A stretch of DNA of 64,000 nt from Vibrio pomeroyi (GCA_041879425.1 CP090855.1:1116001-1180000), one strand, 5' to 3'. Shown: positions 53,868 through 61,968, counted from the stretch's first letter. A program made the numbers and translations. Notes: generated by a model from the sequence alone, not told the origin.

Positions 53868-54842
53868 TTAATCGAACTTCGATTGCACGAAGGCCAGGAT
53901 TTCTTCCATTGTCGCATCATCAACTTTCTTGAGATTTAACGCCAAGTTTGAACCTTTACGGCTGTATGAAGCACGGCCTTTAATTAGTTCCACTTTTGGA
54001 GACGCTTTCTTAGCTGGCGCAGGTGCCAGTTCAAGAATCCAACCTTCTAAGGTTTCAGTCACGTCTTTGGTCAAGCGAGTTACGCCTTGAGCTTCACTAC
54101 GCTGCCATACAAAACCCTCGGAAGCATCACACTTAGTCAGTAGTGTTTGTTGTTGTTCGCTCGTTAGGCCACCAAATTGTTTGTGTAGTTTAACAATCGT
54201 TGGACGACCAAGGTCGCTCACATTTGGGTAAGCTTGTAGCAATTCAAGTGGCAAAGCGGCCGCTTTCAATGCGCCACTTACCAAAGCTTCGCTGCACTGG
54301 AACATTTTCGCGAGTGCTTTTTGATCTTCAGCTTCGCCTTTATCTAGCTTCGCTTGCATCTCTTTGCCCTTCTCATACAGAGAAAGTGGTTTGTGAGCGT
54401 TTGCAACATCAGATAAGAACTTAGCATGGTCGCCGTTAATGTTTTCAGCAACATAGATAAGGAACTCTTTGTCGGCCAAAATACATGACATACGACGACG
54501 GCTACCATCAAGAACTTCAATCTTACCGTCTTTGTTTTTACGACCAACCGCTGGGTATTGCTGGCCGCGTTCTTTTAACGTCGTCAGTACGTCAGAAAGC
54601 GCATGTTCATTTAGGAAAGATTGCTCACGCGCATTCTCTTCAAAAACAACCGTTCGAGTCGCCACTTCAGAAGCAGGAATTCGAACCAATTCAAATGAAA
54701 CCAACTCTTCGCCCGCAACTGAAAGTTCAATCACTTGAGCCTGTTCTTTAGCAGCTGTTTGCGCTTCTTGAGGCGTTGCTACGCGACGTTTGTTTGCTTT
54801 ACCAAATAGCTTTGCATTTAAGTCAGATGTTTTAATTGCCAT
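53868..54842 (-). CDS. parB2: Chromosome 2 partition protein ParB2
   Basis: A 324-residue centromere-binding protein. The ParB N-terminal domain (about 70-165; ENAREQSFLNE, RSRRR-like GSRRRMSC motif replacing the usual CTP box arginines) is followed by an HTH domain (about 165-215; LAKMFQCSEALVSGALKAAALP) and a C-terminal dimer domain. It belongs to the plasmid/secondary-chromosome group. It follows parA2 by 5 bp. Its targets are the NTTTACANTGTAAAN sites listed here. Confidence 0.93.
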   Translation of the reverse strand: MAIKTSDLNAKLFGKANKRRVATPQEAQTAAKEQAQVIELSVAGEELVSFELVRIPASEVATRTVVFEENAREQSFLNEHALSDVLTTLKERGQQYPAVGRKNKDGKIEVLDGSRRRMSCILADKEFLIYVAENINGDHAKFLSDVANAHKPLSLYEKGKEMQAKLDKGEAEDQKALAKMFQCSEALVSGALKAAALPLELLQAYPNVSDLGRPTIVKLHKQFGGLTSEQQQTLLTKCDASEGFVWQRSEAQGVTRLTKDVTETLEGWILELAPAPAKKASPKVELIKGRASYSRKGSNLALNLKKVDDATMEEILAFVQSKFD

Positions 54843-54847
54843 TCTTG

Positions 54848-56065
54848 TTATCCCTGATTAAGTGAAGGCCAGTTGCTGTGTAATACACGCTCTAATTCTA
54901 GAGCACTTTTTTGTACTGCGTCTTGAGCGACAGCTAGAGTTTTCTTACCACCTTCGAAGTCGCTAACCGTGAGGTCGAAAACCGTGCTGTAGGTATCGGC
55001 ACAAGTTTCAAAAGCACGGCTTCTTGGAATCGTCGCCATCATCACTTGGTCATTCAGCAGGTAGTTCATTTCAGTGAGAACGGAAACCTGCTTCTTGTTG
55101 TCATCTTCAAACATGGTTGGCATCAGGCGAACAAACTCAAGCCCTTTCCAATCGTCCGGAAACATCTCGTACACGGTTGGTAAGTGTTGGAAGAAGTTAA
55201 CCGTTGAAGCCCAGTCCAAACGCTTTGCAGCACATGGAATCAGAAGAGCGTTCGACGCGTACATTGCATTCCACACTAGAGGGTCTACGTGCGGCCCGGT
55301 ATCAATCATAATCACATCAAAGTCATCGGCGATTTTGTCGATAAGCTTCTCTTTAAGAAGACGAACGATATCAAGTGACTGATCTTGAGAGAGGCTTTGC
55401 CACGCTTCAGCGTTAAACATCGCATCCTCTGGGAATGCAGAGATTGTCTTTAGGTTCGGATACTGAGTTGGCAAGAGTACATTTTTGCGAAGAAACTCTA
55501 GGTCAACATCTTGGCCTTCAGGCACATTGTCCAACATGATATCGACGGCAGAATAGATACTGTCGTGCTCTGCACCACTGATTTGTGGGTTTAAGAACAG
55601 ACGTAATGAACCTTGTGGATCCAAGTCAATCAGACAGATACGGTAGCGCTTGTCTAAATTCAGAGACAAACAAGCCGCTAGGTGAACCGCCGTCATTGAT
55701 TTACCTGTACCACCCTTCTGGTTTTGTACGTTGATAATCCAAGGTTTGTTGTCTACGTGCTGTTTGCGTTGGTGGAACTTTGGCACTTCCGCCGCGTCCA
55801 TCAGCATGTGAGCTTCAGTCAATGAAATCGAGTAATGATTGGCGTTGTTCTTTGTAAACTGGTGACCATCCGCTTCAAGCTTGGTAATTGCCTCATCCAA
55901 TTTTCGACGAGTTAAGCCTGAACGAGTCTCCATCATAGCTTTAGACATTGGAGGGAAATGTTCATCACTTCGCTCTTCCAGAATAATCTCAATTCGGTCA
56001 GCCTGAACTTGTTGAGTTTGTTCGGCCAGCTGATAGAGCTTATCAATCGTTTGTTCTCTTTTCAT
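54848..56065 (-). CDS. parA2: Chromosome 2 partition ATPase ParA2
   Basis: A 405-residue P1/P7-type (type Ia) ParA ATPase with an N-terminal DNA-binding extension (about 1-100, HTH-like) and a deviant Walker A NQKGGTGKS, A' motif LIDLDPQGSL and Walker B VIMIDTGP. It forms ADP/ATP-dependent filaments on DNA that move parS2-ParB2 complexes. The N-terminal HTH suggests it also represses its own promoter. It starts upstream of the rctA-like region, with a parS2 site 221 bp before the start codon. Confidence 0.94.
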   Translation of the reverse strand: MKREQTIDKLYQLAEQTQQVQADRIEIILEERSDEHFPPMSKAMMETRSGLTRRKLDEAITKLEADGHQFTKNNANHYSISLTEAHMLMDAAEVPKFHQRKQHVDNKPWIINVQNQKGGTGKSMTAVHLAACLSLNLDKRYRICLIDLDPQGSLRLFLNPQISGAEHDSIYSAVDIMLDNVPEGQDVDLEFLRKNVLLPTQYPNLKTISAFPEDAMFNAEAWQSLSQDQSLDIVRLLKEKLIDKIADDFDVIMIDTGPHVDPLVWNAMYASNALLIPCAAKRLDWASTVNFFQHLPTVYEMFPDDWKGLEFVRLMPTMFEDDNKKQVSVLTEMNYLLNDQVMMATIPRSRAFETCADTYSTVFDLTVSDFEGGKKTLAVAQDAVQKSALELERVLHSNWPSLNQG

Positions 56066-56285
56066 TGCCAGTTTCCGTAATGATTAACTAAGTACAAATT
56101 GTACAGCGATTAACAACAAACACAACAAAAACATGAACATACATTTATGAGTAAAATCACATAAAATAGACTGTATTTTTACAGTTTGATGAAACAACGA
56201 CTAAGACAAACACAAAAAGTGACCGTTTTTATCATGCACAACCATGCTATTTCTGCCTTACATTTTAAATGTTACAGCATCACTT

Positions 56286-56300
56286 ATTTACAATGTAAAT
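56286..56300. promoter_or_regulatory. parS2 site (ParB2-binding)
   Basis: ATTTACAATGTAAAT matches the consensus exactly and lies between parA2 and the rctA-like repeats. Confidence 0.92.
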
Positions 56301-56346
56301 GCAATTTCAGCAAAAAACCTTCGGAACGATTGAAATACAAGCATAG

Positions 56347-56363
56347 ATTACGGTTCGTGTGAT
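56347..56363. repeat. 17-bp motif shared with the rctB leader
   Basis: ATTACGGTTCGTGTGAT here recurs as ATTACGGTTAGTGTGAT at 57299-57315, one mismatch in 17. The role is unknown; an RctB or ParA2 site is possible. Confidence 0.55.
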
Positions 56364-56540
56364 TTGCATTCGAAATTGTGAGCTTTTCAACCAAGAAATA
56401 ATAGAAAACCAAAAATAGCATCGCAAATACAAAACCACGACAAGATGAAGCGTCACCTAGATAAAAGAGAGTTGAACCTAACACGGAAGAATGATCATGG
56501 GATACATCATGCGTAAGAGAATTGATAAGGCGGTATTATG

Positions 56541-56642
56541 AAGCATGATCAAGGTGTAAACTCATCAATATCGATCCGCATGAGTGACTGTTCGAAATGA
56601 TCAACTTCCGGAAAAATGATCAAGTAAATATCGTTCCGGAAG
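56541..56642. repeat. Inhibitory-type RctB sites (39-mer-like)
   Basis: Two related units occur in the rctA-like region. The clearer one, 56605-56642, has TTCCGGAA at both ends (56606 and 56634, 28 bp apart) with ATGATCAAG between. The first (about 56545-56583) has TGATCAAG, TAAA and ATCGATCCG in the same order. In V. cholerae, 39-mer RctB sites in rctA repress initiation. Exact ends are approximate. Confidence 0.6.
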
Positions 56643-56764
56643 CATATAATTTAACAGCTAACTTACGGACAAATGCTTTTGCAATGGGGATTCAAGGCCT
56701 ATAAGGCCTCATTGCTTGGAAATTCAATCTGCACAGACTCAGAATACAGAAACATGACAATTTC

Positions 56765-56776
56765 ATGATCATGCTT
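56765..56776. repeat. Isolated RctB 12-mer
   Basis: ATGATCATGCTT, identical to the core origin repeats, lies 229 bp before the first core repeat. A related TTGATCATTGTT lies at 56887-56898. Confidence 0.7.
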
Positions 56777-56970
56777 CCAAAGTAATGCAGGCCCGCTTTA
56801 ATGACACTCAAGCCAGCCGTTAACACCGGCTTCAGAACAAATTTTGTACGTAATAGGGTAGGAACGATAGAAAAGGGCACTTACTTGATCATTGTTCCGT
56901 AGATAAGCCATTAAAACTATCCACATTGACGAGTTACAAGTGACTTAACGAATCATGTTGGATTATGGAC

Positions 56971-56979
56971 TGTGGATAA
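56971..56979 (+). promoter_or_regulatory. DnaA box
   Basis: TGTGGATAA is a perfect DnaA box, 14 bp before the first 12-mer. A near match (CTATCCACA) lies at 56919-56927 on the opposite orientation. Confidence 0.85.
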
Positions 56980-56993
56980 GCTGTACAAGTATA

Positions 56994-57119
56994 ATGATCA
57001 TGCTTTCGAACCAATAATGATCATGCTTACAATGACTTAATGATCATCGTTCTGACGCTCTGTGATCATGCTTTCTTAGGTTTAATGATCATAGTTTCGG
57101 ACTATTTATGATCATGCTT
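56994..57119. repeat. Array of six RctB 12-mer iterons
   Basis: Six 12-mers start at 56994, 57017, 57040, 57062, 57085 and 57108, so spacing is 22-23 bp, about two helical turns. Sequences are ATGATCATGCTT (first, second, sixth), ATGATCATCGTT (third), GTGATCATGCTT (fourth) and ATGATCATAGTT (fifth). Each contains a GATC Dam site, which RctB binding requires to be methylated in V. cholerae. This is the origin core. Confidence 0.95.
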
Positions 57120-57122
57120 TCC

Positions 57123-57259
57123 AAGCGGATTTTTTTTAATACTTTAAATTCAGCAACTTAAAAGCAAACTTACGTCCAGATCATTAGATCACTTAATCAT
57201 TTAAGATCATATTAATCAAAAAGATCAGTTATTTAAAAGCCAATAAATTCTCTTTATTT
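57123..57259. other. AT-rich DNA unwinding element with six ATCA repeats
   Basis: A very AT-rich stretch following the iterons. Same-strand ATCA tetramers start at 57180, 57188, 57196, 57206, 57215 and 57224. RctB of V. cholerae is known to bind single-stranded DNA in this region through ATCA repeats, so this is the likely opening site. Confidence 0.85.
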
Positions 57260-57295
57260 ATGATCATTCTTTCTTTATCATTCAGGAACTATAGT
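57260..57295 (+). promoter_or_regulatory. rctB promoter with overlapping 12-mer
   Basis: A -10-like TATAGT lies at 57290-57295 with a weak -35 at 57267-57272. The 12-mer ATGATCATTCTT (57260-57271) covers that -35, so RctB would repress its own gene. Confidence 0.65.
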
Positions 57296-57298
57296 GAA

Positions 57299-57315
57299 AT
57301 TACGGTTAGTGTGAT
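57299..57315 (+). repeat. 17-bp motif in the rctB leader
   Basis: Second copy of the motif at 56347-56363. It lies between the rctB promoter and start codon, where a regulatory site for rctB (the 29-mer of V. cholerae) would be expected. Confidence 0.5.
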
Positions 57316-57326
57316 ACGGATCAAAA

Positions 57327-59306
57327 ATGAAACCAGAAGAGAAATTGTTAATTAAGGCACGAAGCCACAAAGATGGTCATTTATTTGAGGTATCTGAAAC
57401 AGCCGTTGAATGGATAGAACAATATCAACACTTCAAAGGTGTCACCAAAAGCATAGTTGAGCTTCTTAACCTAATTTCACTTCGTGGGTTTAGCAGCAAA
57501 GACGGATACGTTTCAACCACTGAGATTATCGAATCAACCGATGGCCAAGTCACTCGCGCAGCCTTGCAACAAAGGCTGAGAGCAGCGGTAAATATCGGTC
57601 TTTTCAAACAAATCCCCGTTCGTTTTGAAGAAGGCCTTGCAGGTAAAACCATGCTGCATCGCTTTGTTAACCCAAACCAATTGATATCGGTACTGGGTGC
57701 CACCAGCTTAGTCACAGAAAGCGTAAAGCAAAACGAAAAGCAAAAGCGTTCTAAAGCCCTCGCTCAAACCAAAGTAAACAAACGTTTACTGAATGAGCAT
57801 GGTCTTAATACCCCCCCAACGATGAAAGACGAAGCGGATCAATTCATTGTTTCGCCAACCAATTGGGCGGGCATTATTGATCAAGCGTTAGCGCCACCAA
57901 GAACGCGCAAGAGCTACCAGAAATCAATGGTTTCGATCTCGGGTACTCGCGCGGTGATCGAGACAAGATCGTCTAAAAATATTATGACGGTGGATGATCT
58001 GATGACACTTTTCGCGTTGTTCACGCTAACCGTTCAGTATCATGATCATCACCAAGATGATTACCACCTAGACGCGAAACACACACCGAACAAAACACCA
58101 CTCTACATCACTGACATTTTGTCTTTGCGTGGCAAGAAAGACAGTGGCCCTGCTCGTGACTCGATCCGCGACAGTATTGATCGTATCGAGTTTACGGATT
58201 TTCAGCTGCATGAGCTTACTGGCCGCTGGCTTAGTGAGAACATGCCAGAAGGCTTTAAGAGTGATCGTTTCCGATTCTTAGCGAGAACCATTACAGCATC
58301 GGAAGAAGCGCCTACAGAGGGCTCTGACGGCGAAATTCGCATTAAACCGAACCTATACATCCTCGTTTGGGAACCTTCGTTCTACGAAGAGCTCCTGACT
58401 CGTGATTATTTCTTCCTGTTCCCGCCAGAAATCCTGAAGCAACATACCTTGGTTTTCCAAATGTATTCGTACTTCAGAAGCCGTATGGCACGTCGTCATT
58501 CAGATTGTATGTTGCTGAGCGAACTGAATCAGAAGTTGGCTCGTAACATCGATTGGCGTCGTTTTTCGATGGATCTGATCCGTGAACTGAGAAAGTTGGG
58601 CGAAGTCGGAGATCAAGAAGATACCTTCCTGGTTAACCTTTGGGGTTATCACTTGACGATCACCGCGTTGATCGAAAAAGGCAAAACGACCGATTATCAA
58701 GTTGATATCAAATGTAACGTGGAAGAAGTACTGCGTTACTCAAGAGCACGCACCACCAACGCCGGTAAACGTAACATGGCACCAACGCTGCCAAACCCAC
58801 TTCGCAACGAGATGGTGTCTAAGCAGAAGCTGGAAGAGCTGTCTGAGATTATCGATGGTGAGTTTGAACCCATTCAGCGCAAAGCACCGTCGCCAAGAGG
58901 CAAATTAGGGCGTCGAGTGAAGCAACGTAAGCACTCTGTTGAGATCAATGCTGACGAGATCATGATAACGCTCTCTAAATATACCTCTGCAGAGGCTCTA
59001 GAACGCAGTATAACGGCTTTATCTGCTATGACAGGGCACTCACATGCCTCAATCAAAGAAGAGTGCTCAGAGCTCATTGAGAAGCTTGATTGGTTGAGAG
59101 TAGGAGAAGACGTTATCCCTTACGAAACATTGAGTAAGCTGATTGAGCTGTACAACGACCGTGATAGCAACAGTAATCGACATCTTTCTATCGAACGCCT
59201 GATTTCAGGTTTGGCGGTGCGTCGTAAAGTGTGCAAACAAGTGCACGAAGGACATCTAGACGAAAATGTGTTCTTGGCGCTCGATGAAATGGCGATTGGC
59301 CACTAG
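57327..59306 (+). CDS. rctB: Chromosome 2 replication initiator RctB
   Basis: A 659-residue initiator unique to Vibrionaceae. It binds the 12-mers at the origin to start replication and the longer sites to restrain it. The central part (about 155-480) contains winged-helix domains related to plasmid initiators, including KHTPNKTPLYITDILSLRGKKDSGPARDSIRDSIDRIEF split over residues 252-290; the C-terminal part (about 490-659) is the domain linked to inhibition in V. cholerae. Length matches the known protein (658 residues in V. cholerae). It has its own autoregulated promoter and a terminator about 200 bp downstream. Confidence 0.97.
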   Translation: MKPEEKLLIKARSHKDGHLFEVSETAVEWIEQYQHFKGVTKSIVELLNLISLRGFSSKDGYVSTTEIIESTDGQVTRAALQQRLRAAVNIGLFKQIPVRFEEGLAGKTMLHRFVNPNQLISVLGATSLVTESVKQNEKQKRSKALAQTKVNKRLLNEHGLNTPPTMKDEADQFIVSPTNWAGIIDQALAPPRTRKSYQKSMVSISGTRAVIETRSSKNIMTVDDLMTLFALFTLTVQYHDHHQDDYHLDAKHTPNKTPLYITDILSLRGKKDSGPARDSIRDSIDRIEFTDFQLHELTGRWLSENMPEGFKSDRFRFLARTITASEEAPTEGSDGEIRIKPNLYILVWEPSFYEELLTRDYFFLFPPEILKQHTLVFQMYSYFRSRMARRHSDCMLLSELNQKLARNIDWRRFSMDLIRELRKLGEVGDQEDTFLVNLWGYHLTITALIEKGKTTDYQVDIKCNVEEVLRYSRARTTNAGKRNMAPTLPNPLRNEMVSKQKLEELSEIIDGEFEPIQRKAPSPRGKLGRRVKQRKHSVEINADEIMITLSKYTSAEALERSITALSAMTGHSHASIKEECSELIEKLDWLRVGEDVIPYETLSKLIELYNDRDSNSNRHLSIERLISGLAVRRKVCKQVHEGHLDENVFLALDEMAIGH

Positions 59307-59349
59307 CTTTCGGCCCGTTTTCACTGTTGTGAATAGGTCATTTAATCAT

Positions 59350-59380
59350 CATTAGGTGCTGATAATAATCGCACCTAATG
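59350..59380. repeat. Perfect inverted repeat downstream of rctB
   Basis: CATTAGGTGC (59350-59359) pairs with GCACCTAATG (59371-59380) across 11 nt. No T-tract follows. It may stabilise the rctB mRNA end. Confidence 0.5.
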
Positions 59381-59508
59381 CTGACAAAGCGATGACAATG
59401 TAACGCATCCAGTTGATTATTATTTATCCCGAATAGACAACCTTTTGTCCTTTCTTATGATTAATAGATTGGCTCATATTTTGTTACATCATACTGAATA
59501 GATTTTTT

Positions 59509-59538
59509 GCGAGTTCCCCAAGGGACTCGCTTTTTTTT
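59509..59538 (+). terminator. rctB terminator
   Basis: GCGAGT (59509-59514) and ACTCGC (59525-59530), extended by CCC/GGG pairing inside, are followed by eight Ts. Confidence 0.88.
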
Positions 59539-59591
59539 GTCTAAAATTCCGCTAAACACTAAAAATCAATAGCTTACATGATTGGATACCG

Positions 59592-59603
59592 AAGCATGAT
59601 CAA
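59592..59603 (-). repeat. RctB 12-mer downstream of rctB
   Basis: On the minus strand this reads TTGATCATGCTT, 11 of 12 identical to the core iteron. It is intergenic and lies 286 bp after the rctB stop codon. Confidence 0.65.
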
Positions 59604-59686
59604 GGTCAGATCATGTTTGCAATGGATCCTGTTGTTTCAAGTAGACGGTCATTTTGGTGAGTTGATATTGGATCGATAGGGGATGA

Positions 59687-60169
59687 TCAGTGAATCTGAT
59701 GTTTTACATTACCTTGATCATCGTTCTGGGATTGGCTTGTCATAAAGCGGACATGCGATTCGATTAACTTTTCGGATTCTTGTAACCAGCGCGGCTCTTG
59801 TTGTTGATTCGCAAACTCCAATGCGAGCACACACAAGTGCTGCACTCGCTGTGTACACCACTCTTGTAAGTCTGGCTCCGCTTTCGTGTCATAACACACC
59901 GCTTGAAGCTTGCTGTAAGCGAACATCAGGTATTGATACGCCTTTTCTTGGTGATGTGGGTTGTGGTCTGAATTTCGGTAGAAAGTAAAGATACGCAGGC
60001 ACCCGTCTAACCAACATGCGATGCCTTTGCTTTGTTCATCCGTGATCAAAGGCCCCCAGAGTGCATCTGGAGGCATTAAGATCAAAGGTTCCAACCGTCC
60101 CACTTGATCATGCTTTCGGTCTTTGTACCAATCTCCGATTCGCTCTAACCAAGTGTCTAGTTCATTCAT
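59687..60169 (-). CDS. Hypothetical protein, 160 aa, coupled to ABC ATPase genes
   Basis: An acidic, mainly helical 160-residue protein with many aromatic residues (LDTWLERIGDWYKDRK, WGPLITDEQSKGIACWLDG) and no signal peptide or membrane segment. No family was recognised. Its ATG overlaps the stop codon of the upstream DppF-type ATPase gene (ATGA), so it is translated from the same Fur-controlled transcript. Two RctB-type 12-mers lie inside its coding sequence, at 59714-59725 and 60104-60115. Function unknown; a link to peptide or iron uptake is suggested by the operon only. Confidence 0.7.
   Translation of the reverse strand: MNELDTWLERIGDWYKDRKHDQVGRLEPLILMPPDALWGPLITDEQSKGIACWLDGCLRIFTFYRNSDHNPHHQEKAYQYLMFAYSKLQAVCYDTKAEPDLQEWCTQRVQHLCVLALEFANQQQEPRWLQESEKLIESHVRFMTSQSQNDDQGNVKHQIH
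59714..59725. repeat. RctB-like 12-mer inside a gene
   Basis: TTGATCATCGTT differs by one base from the third core iteron. It falls in the 3' part of the 160-aa protein gene. Confidence 0.6.
60104..60115. repeat. RctB-like 12-mer inside a gene
   Basis: TTGATCATGCTT followed by TCGG matches the core iteron with its flank except for the first base. It falls in the 5' part of the 160-aa protein gene. Confidence 0.65.
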
Positions 60170-61098
60170 GCAACGTTATCCCACTGTTTTACAAAGTGAT
60201 TATCAGAGACTTGCTTAATTTCATGCTGTATTTCGCTGCTCTGCTCTCGAATACGATCTGCGTCTATGGAATAGTTTGGCTCATTTTTTACGAGTTCGCC
60301 AAATGGCAGATCAGGATCCGGTACCGCAGAGATCAACAGTTTGGTATATGGGTGCTGCGGATTCGTTAAGATCGATTGGGTTGATCCCCATTCAACGATC
60401 TGTCCTTTGTACATCACCGCAGTTTCTTCTGCGATGTAATGAGCGGTCGCAAGGTCGTGAGTAATGTATAAGAAGCCTATCCCAAGCTCTTTCTTCATTT
60501 TTTGCATGAGATTGAGCACGCCAAGTCGAATTGAAACATCCAGCATCGAGGTCGGTTCATCGGCAAGAATGACTTCAGCCCCAACCGCAAGCGCTCTAGC
60601 TAGGTTAACCCGTTGTCTTTGGCCGCCACTAAGCTCGTGAGGGTACTTTGCGAGCGTTTCGATGGGTAACTCCACCAGCGTGAGCAATTCCTTGAGGCGT
60701 TCTTCTAGAGCCGCTTTATTGGCGACTTGCTTATGAATCTTAAGCGGGCGTGTTAAGTGGTGCTCTATGGTATGAGTGGGATTGAGTGAGCCAAACGGGT
60801 CTTGAAACACCATTTGTACACGGCTGCGGTAATCCAAAATGTCTTTGCGGCTCTTGAGGGTAGAGATGTCTCTGCCGTTGAACAAGATCTCTCCCTCTGT
60901 TGCAGGGTAAACCTTGGTCATCAGCCTCGCGCAGGTGCTTTTCCCGCAACCGGACTCGCCAACCAGTGCCAGCGTTCTTCCTGCATATAGGTCAAAGCTC
61001 ACGCCGTGCAGCGCTCTGAATATCTCTTCTTTGCCAAATCCACCGCCAACAGTGAACTCTTTGACGAGGTTTTTTACTTGAAAAATAGGTTGTGACAT
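60166..61098 (-). CDS. Oligopeptide-type ABC transporter ATPase (DppF/OppF-like)
   Basis: A 310-residue ATPase of the peptide/nickel uptake group with Walker A GESGCGKST, signature LSGGQRQR, Walker B VILADEPTS and the C-terminal oligo_HPY region (QHPYTKLLISAVPDPD). It pairs with the DppD-like ATPase 9 bp upstream. No permease or binding protein is encoded in the operon, so partners must lie elsewhere. The Fur box upstream points to iron-linked uptake, for example a siderophore or peptide-bound metal. Confidence 0.88.
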   Translation of the reverse strand: MSQPIFQVKNLVKEFTVGGGFGKEEIFRALHGVSFDLYAGRTLALVGESGCGKSTCARLMTKVYPATEGEILFNGRDISTLKSRKDILDYRSRVQMVFQDPFGSLNPTHTIEHHLTRPLKIHKQVANKAALEERLKELLTLVELPIETLAKYPHELSGGQRQRVNLARALAVGAEVILADEPTSMLDVSIRLGVLNLMQKMKKELGIGFLYITHDLATAHYIAEETAVMYKGQIVEWGSTQSILTNPQHPYTKLLISAVPDPDLPFGELVKNEPNYSIDADRIREQSSEIQHEIKQVSDNHFVKQWDNVA

Positions 61099-61107
61099 AG
61101 AGCTCTC

Positions 61108-61932
61108 CTAGCACGCTGTCGCGTGAGCATGTTCGTGAATATTAGGGAAAGAACTCCATAGCTTTTGGGTGTAGGAGTGCTGCGGATTGTTGCGAATCTC
61201 GTAGGCTTGATTGACTTCGACGATTTGGCCATGGCGCATGATGGCAATGCGGTCACACAGTTGGCTCATTAATGCTAAGTCATGAGTGATAAAGAGGATC
61301 GAGAAGCCAAACTCCTCTCTGAGTTGGTGTATCTGCTGCAAAATCTCACGCTGTACGACCACATCCAAAGCCGTTGTTGGCTCATCCATGATGATTAGCT
61401 TAGGGTTGAGGGCGAGGGCAATGGCAATCACCAAACGTTGACGCATACCGCCACTGAACTGGTGAGGGTATTCAGTGAGTCGGTTGCGCGGAATGTTGAC
61501 CAGGTCGAGTAACTTTTCTGCGCGATCTTTGGCTTGTTCATTGGTCATGCCTTTGTGGTGGCGTAGCACATCAGCAAATTGTTCTTCGATGGTTAATACA
61601 GGGTTGAGTGAATTCATCGCACTCTGGAACACCATGGCAATCTCGCTCCAGCGCAAGGTATTCAAATGGCTGTCTGATAAGCTCAGCAGGTCTTGTCCAC
61701 CAAACAGTATCTGGCCTCCGGATATGAACGCGGGCGGCTTATGCAGACGGTTAATGGCAAACGCGATGGTACTTTTGCCACAGCCAGATTCCCCGGCTAA
61801 ACCAAAAATCTCACCTTGACCGATGCTAAAGCTGACGGATTTGACCGCGTTGAAATCACCGTCATCGGTGATGTAGTCGACACATAAATTCTTCACTTCG
61901 AGAAGTGGTGTATCTGAAATTCCCACAGACAT
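61108..61932 (-). CDS. Oligopeptide-type ABC transporter ATPase (DppD/OppD-like)
   Basis: A 274-residue ATPase with Walker A GESGCGKST, signature FSGGMRQR, Walker B LIIMDEPTT and the His switch FITHDLA. It is shorter than typical DppD (about 325 residues), with a reduced C-terminal substrate-specificity region. It is the first gene of the run and lies directly behind a Fur box (61950-61968). The start has only a weak ribosome site, but no better start is available. Confidence 0.87.
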   Translation of the reverse strand: MSVGISDTPLLEVKNLCVDYITDDGDFNAVKSVSFSIGQGEIFGLAGESGCGKSTIAFAINRLHKPPAFISGGQILFGGQDLLSLSDSHLNTLRWSEIAMVFQSAMNSLNPVLTIEEQFADVLRHHKGMTNEQAKDRAEKLLDLVNIPRNRLTEYPHQFSGGMRQRLVIAIALALNPKLIIMDEPTTALDVVVQREILQQIHQLREEFGFSILFITHDLALMSQLCDRIAIMRHGQIVEVNQAYEIRNNPQHSYTQKLWSSFPNIHEHAHATAC

Positions 61933-61949
61933 GATAAATACTCAGTTAT

Positions 61950-61968
61950 GATATTGATAACTATTATC
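61950..61968. promoter_or_regulatory. Fur box
   Basis: The 19-bp GATATTGATAACTATTATC matches the GATAATGATAATCATTATC consensus at 16 of 19 positions. It lies 18 bp before the first ATPase gene, so that operon should be induced by iron limitation. Confidence 0.75.

Larger units (their letters stand above)
56066..57326. other. oriC2: Chromosome 2 replication origin and rctA-like region
   Basis: A 1.26-kb gene-free region between divergent parA2 and rctB. From left to right it contains a parS2 site, a 17-bp motif repeated at the rctB leader, several TGATCA sites including a 39-bp element with TTCCGGAA ends, a DnaA box, six spaced 12-mers, an AT-rich melting segment with ATCA repeats, and the rctB promoter. 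The order matches the V. cholerae oriCII locus. Short open frames in it are not convincing. Confidence 0.93.
59307..59686. other. Intergenic region after rctB
   Basis: A 380-bp gap with a perfect 10-bp inverted repeat (59350-59380), the rctB terminator (59509-59538) and RctB-like sites at 59592-59603 and about 59682. No gene was seen. Confidence 0.6.

Noticed and set aside
56284..56880. Short minus-strand open frames in the rctA-like region
   Set aside because: They overlap parS2 and RctB sites, lack ribosome sites, and the corresponding region in V. cholerae acts as DNA rather than protein.
57859..58060. TGATCA hexamers inside rctB
   Set aside because: They lack the flanking iteron bases and fall at codons for common residues (Asp-Gln, His-Asp-His-His), so they look incidental.
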